Source: Rhynchopus sp. YZ270_cl-10 (Eukaryota; Euglenozoa; Diplonemea; Diplonemida; Diplonemidae). Taken from it: DNA of 64,000 nt. Positions within the stretch are counted from its first letter, which is position 1. Each line of letters begins with the position of its first letter. The notes beneath the pieces are model-generated. The model saw only the letters and a program-made list of their open reading frames with translations. It ran no database searches and was not told the DNA's origin. The translations under genes and the position numbers were made by a program. Below, piece by piece: positions 1 through 9,549 of the stretch. The stretch covers positions 930,001 through 994,000 of the forward strand of contig OZ037845.1 of NCBI GenBank assembly GCA_964035575.1, read 5' to 3'.

Positions 1-1313
1 AAAATAGTGGTAGAAACTCCATACATTTTCTTCCCTCTTTTTTTTTTGCTGTTGACAGGGTTTTTTCCATCTTGCTTTTCAAAAAAAAAGCGGTAAGGGG
101 AGAGAGGGGAGTTAATCCTCTGTTTGGGTCAGCATCAACTTTTGCGGGGCACAGAAAAGCCCCCCCCTCTAAGAGCGTCTCCTGCCATAGGCAGACTAAT
201 ATAATAACCCCTCCGCCCTCCCTGCCCCCCTTGGAAAAAACCCTGGCTGAAAAGCGAGAGGAGTATGGGGAAATAGGGGGGGGGGTGTCACAAAGAACCA
301 AAACCAAACCAAAACAAAGCGAAAAACGTTTTCTTTTTTTTTTCAAGTGCAAAGGGCATGACCAGGGCATGCATTAACACAAAGAGAAAAAAAAATAGCT
401 TTTTTGAGAGATCAATAAATCCCCCTCTGAGAGAGGGGGAAAATAGAAGGTTGGGAAGATGAACCCCACCTTTTTGTGCACCAAAAAGAACGACAATCAG
501 AAAAGTATGTTCAGACACATTTTTTACCAATTTCGTCAAAAAAAATTGAGCACTGAAAGCACGAATCATTTCCTTGGGAAAGATCAATGAATGTATAGTA
601 TTTTTTTTTTCTCCATTTCAATGCAGCTGTCCATTTCTCCTCCTTACATTTCTTGTGAAAAGAGTAATGAAAGAGCGACACGGAAACAGTAAGGGTACTG
701 CAAATGTGCAACAATTGCAAACCATGCCCGACGTGCACGTGCCTTCAGAGTCTGGGGAGGAACCTTATGAAAGGAAACAGCTGAATGGAAAGTATGAAAA
801 ATGGAGCGAACGTTGAAAAAAAAAACATTGAATAGTTGTTGATGCAGGCACCTCCGACTGACCCACTGTACGATGTCAGCCCCGGAGGAAAGCACAAAAA
901 ATTTAAAAAAAAAAGGATGACTTCCTGCCCCCCCACCCGTTATGGTTCAATAAAGAAGAAGAAAAAAAAAAACGGCAGTACGTTTTCGCTATCACAGCAG
1001 TGCCATCTGCGCTTCAGAGTCTTTGGCGAAAAAAAACGGTGAAGGGGAGGGCATTTGCAGCACTGCGCGAAATAATGGATCTCAATGCTGTCCCCCACCC
1101 CCCACGTTTCAACAAAAACCATTCCCCAAAAATGACACATATCTGAGAGGAAATAGGGTGCATTGTAAAACCACAAGACACTTAACAAAACTATAATTCA
1201 CTCGGGGTCAGGGTGTGGTTACATCTTTTTTTAGTTGTTCACCCTGGAAACGTAAGAGAAACGTTTGCTTGCTGACGCCGAAAACGTGAGCGAAACGTAG
1301 GTGTTTGCTAAAA
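1..1313. other. Gene-free low-complexity flank
   Basis: I see no convincing gene here. The stretch is made of homopolymer runs (A, T, G and C tracts) with short open frames that lack domains or good start contexts. It lies downstream of the minus-strand kinase gene, so its right part is probably that gene's 3' flank. One weak member of the short hairpin family described below lies at 449-485. Confidence 0.6.
449..485 (+). repeat. GATGAACC hairpin-family motif, weak copy
   Basis: The sequence reads GGGAAGATGAACCCCACC, after an A-rich stretch. It shares the AAGATGAACC core with copies at 16.9-18.4, 28.0 and 43.6 kb, but its stem is poorly formed. Function is unknown. Confidence 0.35.
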
Positions 1314-2924
1314 TCATGATTCGGTGGGTTCCGGTCCAAAGGCGGGCAGTGTTCCAGATCCTACGACACAGTTTACTCTTTTGCGCAGTGCGTGCGCACT
1401 GAAAGCTTTGCCTGGTTCGCAGACTTCACCATCAAGCACAACTTTGACATTCTTCCTCTTTATTTCGACGTAGACAGCTTGGACCTTCTTCTGGCGCCAG
1501 TATTTATTTTTGAGATGCACACCGTCGTCGATTCTGTCAAACTCGCCGACAAGAGGAATACGCCCAAGAGGGTCGGACCACGTCATCCACATCATCCCGT
1601 CGTCTATTCTGCAGTCAGGGCTGGGCTTGAAATTCGTGTCCAGGGCAGGCGCATTCACAAGGTGGAAGAACTGAACCGACCCCTCCCACGTCTCCCACCC
1701 CTGGCTCTGGTCCGTGTGGTCCCATTTGCTTTGTGTTGGCTTGTCGGCAGGGACGTAGTGGATTTTCATTGGGTAAGAGATGTTGGTGTGCCCACCACAA
1801 CAGGGCCTGCAGATGCCGCAGCAGCAGAAGATCTTGATCACTGCGTACGCCGTGAAGCGAGGCGGCCCACAGCAACGGAAGATCTCGCTGTCAATGTCGA
1901 TGTCGCTCACCATGCCACTCGTCACCGAGAGTGCGCCGTAACGGGTGCGCGGCCCCTGGTTGAACTCGAACAGGTCAATCGGACGCGCCTTGCCCTTGAA
2001 CAGCGCCCAGATCGCTGTCGACGGGTCCCCTTGACCAGTCAGGTTCGCGACTGCGTTGGCAGACCCTGCAGGGATGTAGCAGATGGTTAACTTCCTCGTG
2101 TCCGCATCGTCTCTCTTCAACAGCCCCTCAAGCGCCTCGCACATCGTGCCGTCCCCACCCACAGTCGCTACAATGCTGTTTTCAGAGGAGAGGAGAAGGT
2201 TTTTCGCAATAGTCGTGGCCTGGCCAGCAGCCTTTGTCGTTTGGATGTGGATCTTATGCCGGGACAGCTTTGCCTGTGTACGGATCATGTTTACGAGGGC
2301 CTCGCCCTTGCCTTTGCCGGAGTTGGGGTTCGCGATAACGTGGATATCGAAGCACTCAGGTGCAGCGTACTCGCGCAGTGCGGAGCAGTACTGCTTCGCA
2401 GACGCCTCGGAGTCTGTTTCGTAGCTGATCTGTGCGAACACAGCTTCGGGATACCACGTCTGTCCTGTCTTCGGCAGTCCGTGGGCCTCAAGCTCGCCCT
2501 GCTTCGTCATGAACTGCACAAAGTGCAGCAACACCTGCTTCCCTCTGCTAGATGCTCCGTACACTCTACTGCGTTCCTGAGACGATGAAGTTTTCAAGAG
2601 AGGTAAACCCGTACGTAACAATATATTCTGGCTAAATCCAGAATCATTCTTTCACCACTTTCCAATAGTAAAGTAAAATATCAGTACGTGGCATCTCTTG
2701 GATATAGGTGGGGAAAAGGAAAGGGCAGTATTGAACTGCGTTCAATTGGACACAAAATACAGACACACTGTCAACACCATACACAGTCGAGAGCAGACGT
2801 GGGTGCGGGGCAGACATACCACAGCAAACTTTTCCTTGCCCTCTGCGCGCAGCCCCTCAAAGTGGGTGTCGTGCAGCCGCAACATGCCCCCGTTGGGGAG
2901 TGGCATCTCCGTGTTATCCGCCAT
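1314..2924 (-). CDS. Sphingosine/diacylglycerol kinase-like lipid kinase, two exons
   Basis: Predicted to phosphorylate a sphingoid base, ceramide or related lipid with ATP at a cytosolic membrane face. Exon 1 is 2820-2924 and exon 2 is 1314-2576; the 243-bp intron has donor GTATGT and acceptor CAG in matching phase 0. The joined protein is about 455 residues. Visible motifs are NPNSGKGKG (about 118-126), the nucleotide loop GGDGT (about 175-179), IPAGSANAVA, the block SGMVSDIDIDSE followed by RFTAY typical of sphingosine kinases, and a C-terminal DGE. The start has context ACACAATGGCG. Without the upstream exon, the downstream reading frame would open on a non-conserved segment. Ceramide kinase or a generic DAGK-domain protein remains possible; the IDIDSE/RFT block favours the sphingosine kinase branch. 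Confidence 0.85.
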
Positions 2925-3121
2925 TGTGTTTGTTTGCGTTGATGTCTATGGGTACCTTCTGTAGGGCATGGATTGTGTGGGAAAGACGAAAGATGATTGC
3001 CTCACGTTCACAAAGGTGGCTGTGAGAATCAATGAACGTAAGGAGGTGTTCGTGTCACATATTACAGCACCTTCCCTGTGCGGGCGGTGGTTCAACTTCA
3101 CAGCAAGACACAGCAAGCAGT

Positions 3122-3228
3122 CGTAGTCAGATGGCTGATCCTGCACTTTGAGACTCATAATCTATGTCAACACAGGACACGCCTTGCTGGGGCGTGCCTT
3201 CAGGAGTCATTTAAGGTCATCATGAACG
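3122..3228 (-). ncRNA. Candidate C/D box snoRNA (weakest of cluster)
   Basis: On the minus strand a C box ATGATGA (3217-3223) is followed about 87 bases later by a D box CTGA (3127-3130). The terminal stem is only CGT/ACG with an internal loop. It is spaced regularly with neighbouring candidates on the same strand. No rRNA match was recognised. Confidence 0.4.
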
Positions 3229-3254
3229 TGTGGAGTGTGGTTGTTTGCTTTGGT

Positions 3255-3343
3255 GTTGTGTCAGCAGTCAGGTGAGGTTGGAATGTATCCACAGCGTTGC
3301 TTCGGCTTGGCTAGGGCGGTTCCAGGATTTCATCATGCACAAC
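3255..3343 (-). ncRNA. C/D box snoRNA A, copy 1
   Basis: Minus strand: perfect terminal stem GTTGTG/CACAAC, C box ATGATGA (3330-3336) and D box CTGA (3261-3264), total 89 nt. A copy differing at one base inside the body or ends lies at 5464-5552 in the same orientation. It should act in the nucleolus as a 2'-O-methylation guide with fibrillarin, Nop56/58 and Snu13. I did not recognise its rRNA target. Confidence 0.75.
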
Positions 3344-3370
3344 AGAGGAGGGGTGGAAAGGTGGTGAACA

Positions 3371-3466
3371 GAAGTGTTTCAGACAAAGCGGTTAAAGTAT
3401 GTGCTCATGGTCGAGACTCACATTGGTGCCAGCACTGACAATTAAAAGGTTTTCATCATGCTTTCG
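3371..3466 (-). ncRNA. Candidate C/D box snoRNA C
   Basis: Minus strand: C box ATGATGA (3453-3459) and D box CTGA (3379-3382) with body length normal for the class. The terminal stem is weak (GAAG near CTTTC). It lies between two stronger snoRNAs on the same strand, which is the main support. Confidence 0.45.
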
Positions 3467-3486
3467 TGTCAACGTGTGTCGAGGCA

Positions 3487-3585
3487 GAAGAGAGATCAGA
3501 GGTGTCCTAAGGTATTGTAAAGCCTATTCGGGCATCGCTCGTGGAGCTCCGACTGGGGCGGCATATCAGTGGTTTTCATCACTTC
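3487..3585 (-). ncRNA. C/D box snoRNA B, copy 1 (probable LSU rRNA guide)
   Basis: Minus strand: C box GTGATGA (3576-3582), D box CTGA (3496-3499), terminal pairing CTTC/GAAG, and an internal CTGA usable as D'. The 13 bases next to the D box are complementary to AGGTGTCCTAAGG, a stretch I recall from eukaryotic large-subunit rRNA. A nearly identical copy is at 4862-4960. The two copies bracket the GST gene. Confidence 0.75.
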
Positions 3586-4087
3586 CGAAGCTGCAGTGGT
3601 CGCAATGAAGTAATGGAGTAATGGAGTATCAAAACATGGGGGTTGGTGTCGTTTGTTTTCTTTGTTCCGTGGAGAAAAGTGTGGATAAACAATGTTGTTC
3701 GTCACTCTTGGTATCTTCCGCTTCCCCTTTCTGATGTCAAACACATCATAAGGGGGAAGGCAAAAGCCGCACCAAAAGGTAGAAGAAAAACCCAAATAAA
3801 GCAAAAGGAGTAAGCTGGCGAAGAGAAGATGTGTTTCGGAAACACAGTAAAAATGAAAGCAAAGTTGTGAACGGTAACGTGCAGACGCCTCGTGGACGCA
3901 CACACACGATAAGAAAACCCAAGGTGTGGAGATCAAAGCTAGCTCAATGTCTCCACAATAACAGGGCGAGCAGGAAGTGGACGACACATTGTACATCCCT
4001 TCCTTCCTTCCCGACCCTGCCCAAAAAATATGAAAGTCGAAGTGAAAGTCGCAGACATCACCAAAAGGCCCAAACACACAAAGCAAC

Positions 4088-4732
4088 TCATGCCTTCAAA
4101 ACAGCACGGAGGCCCTCCGCAGACGCGTAGTACTCCTTCACCTTCGGGTGGTTTGCAACCACAGCCTTGTGTGCAGCAAGGTTCTTGAACGACACCAGTG
4201 CGTCCGACGGGACACCGTCAAGGAACCCAGACACAAGGAACTGTGCATATGTGAAGATCACCAAGTCTGCCACTGTCAGGGAGTCACCCACAGCGTACTT
4301 CTTCCCCGCAAGACGCGAGTCCAGGAAGACAAGCCACTTGTGGAAGTCCCCACCCTCAGCAATGGCAGTCGCACGGAAGGCCTTCTTCTCGTCCTCGTCC
4401 TTGATCGCAAACGACTTGCGCAGAACTGTGAAGAGCTCATCCGCGTAGTCAATGATCTCGTCCACACTCAGCGCCGCACGTGCATCCTTGGGGTACAGGT
4501 TCGCCAGTCTCCCGACGTAACGCAGGATTGCGTTGCTCTGTCCCACCACCTCCCCGTCCACGTGCAGAAGCGGCAGTTGTTGCGGTGCCACCTTCGCCTT
4601 CAGACTCGCTCCCCACGTTGGGAAGTCAATGTGCTCATCCTCAAACGCAAGGCCACCGATGTGTGCGGCAAGACGGGTCGCCTCAGGCTTCGAGGGGAGG
4701 GCGAAGTAGACAAGCTTCAGGGTCGGTGCCAT
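4088..4732 (-). CDS. Glutathione S-transferase, sigma-like
   Basis: Cytosolic glutathione transferase of 214 residues, the usual family length. The N-terminal thioredoxin-like half carries the catalytic tyrosine in KLVYF (Tyr9), the cis-proline region QLPLLHVDG and the glutathione-binding QSNAILRYVGR motif. The all-helical C-terminal half has the N-capping box SLTVADL. The start at 4732 has context CACAAAATGGCACC and begins the conserved fold directly; an in-frame upstream extension would add 33 residues of low-complexity sequence and is rejected. The gene sits inside the snoRNA cluster: snoRNA B copies lie about 500 bp past its stop and about 130 bp before its start, so the upstream copy may be in its 5' UTR or leader intron. 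No intron interrupts the coding region. Confidence 0.92.
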   Translation of the reverse strand: MAPTLKLVYFALPSKPEATRLAAHIGGLAFEDEHIDFPTWGASLKAKVAPQQLPLLHVDGEVVGQSNAILRYVGRLANLYPKDARAALSVDEIIDYADELFTVLRKSFAIKDEDEKKAFRATAIAEGGDFHKWLVFLDSRLAGKKYAVGDSLTVADLVIFTYAQFLVSGFLDGVPSDALVSFKNLAAHKAVVANHPKVKEYYASAEGLRAVLKA

Positions 4733-4861
4733 TTTGTGTGGTGAGGGTGGTGTTGTGGTGTGGTGTTGAGAATCTGTGTTGGGTTGGTTTCGTTGGGTGA
4801 GCAAGGAAGGGCGAGAAGTGCTTCCTCTCAAGACACAGGAGACTTGATGTGTTTCGAGGCA

Positions 4862-4960
4862 GAAGAGAGATCAGAGGTGTCCTAAGGTATTGTAAAGCCT
4901 ATTCGGGCATCGCTCGTGGAGCTCCGACTGGGGCGGCATATCAGTGGTTTTCATCACTTC
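4862..4960 (-). ncRNA. C/D box snoRNA B, copy 2 (probable LSU rRNA guide)
   Basis: Near-identical duplicate of 3487-3585, covering about 125 bp including flanks. C box GTGATGA is at 4951-4957 and D box CTGA at 4871-4874. It carries the same guide complementary to AGGTGTCCTAAGG. It lies immediately upstream of the GST start on the same strand. Confidence 0.75.
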
Positions 4961-5030
4961 CGAAGCTGCAGTTGTGTGTTGCATCGTGATGTGGTGTGAT
5001 GTGGTGTGACTTGTGAATGTGCACAGTTTG

Positions 5031-5134
5031 TGGAGTCAGCTAGGGGCGAAAGAAAGACCAACCCTCATATCCTCCTGAGAGGTGTATTGGGAGCAGCTTG
5101 CGGTGCTGCCAAGAAGTTTTGTCATCATGCTCGC
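5031..5134 (-). ncRNA. C/D box snoRNA D (probable LSU rRNA guide)
   Basis: Minus strand: C box ATGATGA (5122-5128), D box CTGA (5036-5039), short GAG/CTC terminal stem. The bases beside the D box are complementary to TAGGGGCGAAAGA, which I recall from the eukaryotic LSU rRNA segment that continues CTAATCGAACC. That match supports a methylation-guide role. Confidence 0.72.
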
Positions 5135-5178
5135 TGTGTGTGGTGTCATGTGAAGTGGTTGTGTTCAAAAGAGGAGAG

Positions 5179-5292
5179 CAGCAACAATCAGACCTGTTGA
5201 GTTTGACATAATTTTTCAATCCCCACCGAGGGTGCCGTGACTTTGTTGGCCACCTCTGGCCGAATGGTTGTGTTTTGTGCATCATGTTGCTG
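5179..5292 (-). ncRNA. C/D box snoRNA E (probable LSU rRNA guide)
   Basis: Minus strand: perfect 7-bp terminal stem CAGCAAC/GTTGCTG, C box ATGATGC (one departure from consensus, 5279-5285) and D box CTGA (5188-5191). The guide beside the D box is complementary to CCTGTTGAG and continues to TTGAC, close to the LSU rRNA sequence CCTGTTGAGCTTGAC. One guide base would mismatch the usual rRNA unless this organism's rRNA differs there. Confidence 0.78.
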
Positions 5293-5338
5293 TGTGGAGA
5301 CGGAAATGTGCTCCCGAAAGAAGAGAACCTGAAAAGTG

Positions 5339-5434
5339 TCTTGTCAGAATCAATGAGTATGTTGCTTTACTCGGTCATGCAGCTGTGCTGTCCGAGACTC
5401 TAGTCAAATGTGCATAATGTTTCATCACTCAAGA
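5339..5434 (-). ncRNA. C/D box snoRNA F
   Basis: Minus strand: perfect terminal stem TCTTG/CAAGA, C box GTGATGA (5422-5428) and D box CTGA (5344-5347), 96 nt. No rRNA target was recognised. Same strand and spacing as the rest of the cluster. Confidence 0.72.
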
Positions 5435-5463
5435 AGAGAAGGAAAGTGTGGAGTGTGGTTTGC

Positions 5464-5552
5464 GTTGTGTCAGCAGTCAGGTGAGGTTGGAATGTATCCA
5501 CAGCGTTGCTTCGGCTTGGCTAGGGCGGTTCCAGGATTTCATCATGCACAAC
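5464..5552 (-). ncRNA. C/D box snoRNA A, copy 2
   Basis: Near-identical copy of 3255-3343: stem GTTGTG/CACAAC, C box ATGATGA (5539-5545), D box CTGA (5470-5473). About 90 bp are conserved between copies while surrounding sequence differs, as expected if only the RNA body is under selection or was duplicated. Confidence 0.75.
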
Positions 5553-5807
5553 GGAGCGACGAAGAATGTTTTATCAGCACAAAAATGACAGGATACTGTA
5601 ATGTTAGATACGATGAAGAGAATCACTCACAACACATTCTGCGCTGTACCTTCTCTGGTGTAGTGTATAGCTACGTTCCCATATCCCACTTCCCACCCCC
5701 TCCCCCCGCCTCCCCACGTTTTCAGTCGTAAATCTTAATCAAGCATTAACTTACTCTGGGAACACTCGTGTTGTCTCCCATCCACGCTCTCTCCCCCTCT
5801 GCCACTC

Positions 5808-8800
5808 TCAAAAGCCCAACCAAAAATCGCTGATATAGATCTTCGCAACTGGCTTGCCGATGTGTGCAGCGTACATATCGAACTGCTCTGCGTTGCCGAT
5901 GACGAAACGAAGGTGTTTGCTATCTGAGGCTGCGTCGCTGTCAAAGAGTTGTAACATGTCTTTTGCACCCTTTTGAACGTCTGCGTCAGTGAGAGTGTCG
6001 CGCATTGAGAGGAGACGGGTACGGAAGGCTTCCACCTGCTGTGGCAGCATGCCGTCTGCGATGTCGTAGGACAGCGCCTCGCAACGTTGGTTGTACGTCT
6101 GCCCAGAACGCGATGTGAAGCACTGACACAGTGCGTAGTCCAGGAGTCCTGCAGGCGGAGTGCTCTCGATGTCTCCCAAGAACTTCTCCGCATAGTCGAG
6201 CGTGTTTGCCACGTTGGGACAGTGGTCGGCATAGTACAACACTCTGTCCGCATCCGCACACCCCATACCCGAGGAATACGCCAGCCCCTTATTCCACGCG
6301 CCAACGAACAATGTATGGGCACCACCCCCACAAAGGCTCTTCGCACTAATGATACGCCGCATGTCGGCCTCACTCAAGTCGCCCCCACGCATGACAGGAA
6401 GGGGCATGCTGTGCACCACGACACCCTGTGTCTGGCTTGCCACCACCAAGGTGCAGTGTGCAGGGAAGGGTGACCCTTCTCGCAGGGTCCAGCGTGATTT
6501 GACAGGGTTGTGGGTGTAGACGGGTGGAGGAGAGGTGGTGTTGGGGCAGAGGCGTGTCATGAGTGCACGCAGCTTTGCTTTGGTCTCAGCACTGCGCATC
6601 GTGCTGGTGACGACGTGGCCGCGAGAAGGGCAGGAACGTACCAAGCGGAGCACCTCCTTCCAGGCATCGAGAGTTGCCGTAGGTGTCTTCTGCATGTCTG
6701 ATGCGAGAAGCTGGATGCAAGGTTTCCACTCAGAGGGGACGTCCTCCCTGCCAGACTCTACACCTGGCATGCAGTGCAGGATGTGCAGCAGGTCTGCTGA
6801 GAACGCACCGCGTGTTGAAGTCTCCATCGCCTCAAGATCTGAGATGAGTGTCTTCACATTGGCGACGACACCTTCATTCGCAATGGCAGCGATTTTCTCG
6901 ATAACTTCGCCCCGCACGTCAGAGATGAGACACTTCTCACGGAGTAGCGAAAACTCTTGAGTCAAGCAGCAGGCCGCCTGGAGGTTGTGGTAGTTGTGTT
7001 GGTTCAGGAATGCGGAGGACACCGCCGTGCCCCAGAACTCTGCGCGCGACTGCAGAGTCTTCCGGATGGAGCGGATGCTGTCCTCCACCACGTCGCGGAT
7101 GCGGTCTAAGTTGTTCACCTCCCAGTCGGGGCGTGTCAACACTGCTTCCATCCACCCGAGGGCGTGCTGCACCTCATCCACCACCAACCCACCCCCCCGT
7201 ACCACCAACTCCACCCGCCCCGCAGACGCTGTGCACGAAAGGTGTGCATCCAAATGCAAGACCTCGTGTTGTGCACGTCGGCAGTACTCGGCGTAGGTCA
7301 CCCGCTCCCCATCTCGCCACACCCCAAAAGCGTTGATGCTGGTCAGTATGGGGATGTGGAAGGCGACCTCCTCGGGCAGGGTGGTGATGTCAAAGGCCAC
7401 GCCTACGTAGCCGCAGTCGCCAAGCGCGTCGACAACGCAGGAGACGATGCCGTCGGAGTGCTCGTAGTTCATCTCGGGGTCGTTGCTGAGGGGAGGGGAG
7501 GCGGTGAAGGTTGGCAGCGCCTTAGGTGCGTTGTGTGCCTTCTGGCGGGCTTCGTCAGCCGCAACCTTTGCCGTCTCAGCAGCGACGTACTCAGCAGAGC
7601 TCATCCCAGACTGCGCAACGCTGTCCGCAAAGTGCGCGCAACGTTCCTGCAGACCACGCTTCTCCTCACTAAGCAGCGCGTCCGACGCAGTGCACGCAAC
7701 AACAATCATCTCCTCCGCGTCTGCAAGAAGCCCCCACTTCTCAATGTACCCCCGCCAAAAGTTCTTCTTCGAACCTATCAAATCCTTAATCGCAGCAGCC
7801 TCCCGATCATACGTCAACTCGATCACACCAGGGGGTGTAAGGTGCTGTGCAAACTCAACAGCTTTGTCCAAATAGGTCAGCCAGTCGCCGTACTTCCCAC
7901 GCTCGCCAAATCCTGGAGGGTGCTGCAGGTATTCCAAGGAGCGTTTTAGGTTAGAGTTGAGGTACGACTCGCAACGTACGTTCCACATGTCAAGGTCGGA
8001 CGACGCATCGCCCCATTCATGAATGTCGCATATCGCACGGCGCACGCTGTCCTGCAGGCCCTTCACGAAGGCAGGGTCGTCCACGTTCTTCTGCGTGATC
8101 CCCTCGAACGTAGCATAAATGGAGATCCCTTTGTCCTCAAGCGAGCCTCCCGACAGCGAGGTGAGCCCCTCCACCTTCGACACCACCTGTGTGTAGAGGA
8201 GGCTGTTCTGCCCGTTGAACATTAGCTCCACAAAGGCAAGCAGAATGGAATACTCCAACCAACCGTCTTCCTCTGTGCTAAGCGTGTCAGGGCAGGCCAA
8301 GGGCCAGCAGAAGATCAGAACACCTGGGTGAGAGGCGTTTGTATGGGGAAAGCTGCAGGACACATGCCGCCTCTCTGGTGCAGGTGTCGGCATGGTGCTC
8401 TCGACGACAGGAGGGCGTCCACAGTGGACAGCACGGCTGACAGCATGCACCTTGCCCTGCGAGAGAGCAGTAAGGCTTGCAGACACCTTCCCCAACAGCG
8501 TGTCGAGATCCTCTCCCATCCCGATGATGGCACCCATTGTGTTCAGGTTGTAATGTGCTTGGTGGTAGCTCCGTACGTCAGAAGCCTTGATAGAGCGGAT
8601 AGCCTCGGGTGTGCCGCCCTGTTCGTATGAAAGGGGGTGGTCAGCACCAAAGACAAGCTTGTTGAGGTGGTGGAAGCTGCGCTGTGTGGGGGTCTTGAAT
8701 GCGCCGCATTGTTCGACGTAGACGGTGCCTTTCTCTTCGGCTTTGCCTTCGGGGTCGAATGTCATGTGCATGACTTCGTGCTCGACCTGGAGGTCGCTGA

Positions 8801-9176
8801 AGTCGGGATGCAGCAGTGCATCAAGCTTTGCTTCGAACAACTCATAGAACAGCTCTTTCGAGGACTTTGTCTGGAATGTGTACACAGTCCTCTTACGCTC
8901 TGTGAAGGCGGTGGCAGTCACGAGGGACACCTCTTCCAGGGTACGCAGGTACGTCGCCTTGTTCCCCTTCCCCAGCAACACATGTTCAAGAATATGCGAC
9001 TCACCAGCATCCGACTGCAGTGGTGTGTCCGCATATATCAACGCCTGCGGGACAAACAAAATGTGCAACGCATCGAGAACAAACCCGGTCTGCTTATGAA
9101 CACTTCGACAGCCGTACTGTGAACCCTTATGTGTAAAGGTAGCAACATGGTCCCAGTCAGGGTGTGTCTTTGTCAT
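5808..9176 (-). CDS. M16C metalloprotease (presequence protease / Cym1 / falcilysin family)
   Basis: Zinc metalloprotease of 1122 residues that degrades short unstructured peptides; relatives clear cleaved targeting peptides in mitochondria or plastids. The inverted zinc motif is HILEH at residues 61-65, inside AGESHILEHVLLG, with the downstream glutamate-bearing helix near EHEVMHM. Four M16-type halves fit the length, and the family's C-terminal Arg/Tyr region appears as RSGQTYNQR. The start at 9176 has context AACACAATGAC, like its neighbours. A longer frame would add 38 residues with a hydrophobic run (VFIFFAFLTLSSLF); it could be an alternative targeting sequence but has no good start context. 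From the chosen start there is no clear transit peptide, so location is open. No introns seen. Confidence 0.9.
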   Translation of the reverse strand: MTKTHPDWDHVATFTHKGSQYGCRSVHKQTGFVLDALHILFVPQALIYADTPLQSDAGESHILEHVLLGKGNKATYLRTLEEVSLVTATAFTERKRTVYTFQTKSSKELFYELFEAKLDALLHPDFSDLQVEHEVMHMTFDPEGKAEEKGTVYVEQCGAFKTPTQRSFHHLNKLVFGADHPLSYEQGGTPEAIRSIKASDVRSYHQAHYNLNTMGAIIGMGEDLDTLLGKVSASLTALSQGKVHAVSRAVHCGRPPVVESTMPTPAPERRHVSCSFPHTNASHPGVLIFCWPLACPDTLSTEEDGWLEYSILLAFVELMFNGQNSLLYTQVVSKVEGLTSLSGGSLEDKGISIYATFEGITQKNVDDPAFVKGLQDSVRRAICDIHEWGDASSDLDMWNVRCESYLNSNLKRSLEYLQHPPGFGERGKYGDWLTYLDKAVEFAQHLTPPGVIELTYDREAAAIKDLIGSKKNFWRGYIEKWGLLADAEEMIVVACTASDALLSEEKRGLQERCAHFADSVAQSGMSSAEYVAAETAKVAADEARQKAHNAPKALPTFTASPPLSNDPEMNYEHSDGIVSCVVDALGDCGYVGVAFDITTLPEEVAFHIPILTSINAFGVWRDGERVTYAEYCRRAQHEVLHLDAHLSCTASAGRVELVVRGGGLVVDEVQHALGWMEAVLTRPDWEVNNLDRIRDVVEDSIRSIRKTLQSRAEFWGTAVSSAFLNQHNYHNLQAACCLTQEFSLLREKCLISDVRGEVIEKIAAIANEGVVANVKTLISDLEAMETSTRGAFSADLLHILHCMPGVESGREDVPSEWKPCIQLLASDMQKTPTATLDAWKEVLRLVRSCPSRGHVVTSTMRSAETKAKLRALMTRLCPNTTSPPPVYTHNPVKSRWTLREGSPFPAHCTLVVASQTQGVVVHSMPLPVMRGGDLSEADMRRIISAKSLCGGGAHTLFVGAWNKGLAYSSGMGCADADRVLYYADHCPNVANTLDYAEKFLGDIESTPPAGLLDYALCQCFTSRSGQTYNQRCEALSYDIADGMLPQQVEAFRTRLLSMRDTLTDADVQKGAKDMLQLFDSDAASDSKHLRFVIGNAEQFDMYAAHIGKPVAKIYISDFWLGF

Positions 9177-9549
9177 TGTGTTCGTTGAATTCTTTTTGAT
9201 GTTGAAAAGAGATGACAGGGTGAGAAAAGCAAAAAAGATGAAAACAATGGAGACAGGAGGCGGGGAGCTATTATCGAGAACACACAACACACATTCTCAT
9301 AACACTCTCTCCATCAAAGGAGAGCAACGGAGGATCTCTGCTCCATACAGACGTTCACCGCACCACTTAAATGTTCTCAAGGCAAGGCTAGGGATGTATT
9401 GCTTGAGATTTTGGCGCACAATTTTATATTGAAAATCATAGAAAACAAGTATCCACCACCGCTGTACGTAGTGGTCATCTCATCACCGTTTTGGCATGTT
9501 TCTCTCGGTAAGCTCCTTTCTCTTAGTGACTCATTTTTCGAACCCAATT

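Noticed and set aside
1392-2588. Plus-strand frames opposite the kinase gene
   Set aside because: The minus strand encodes a clear kinase with all motifs; these are shadows.
4088-4831. Longer GST start adding 33 residues
   Set aside because: The extension is Thr/His/Pro low complexity and lacks the start context seen at 4732.
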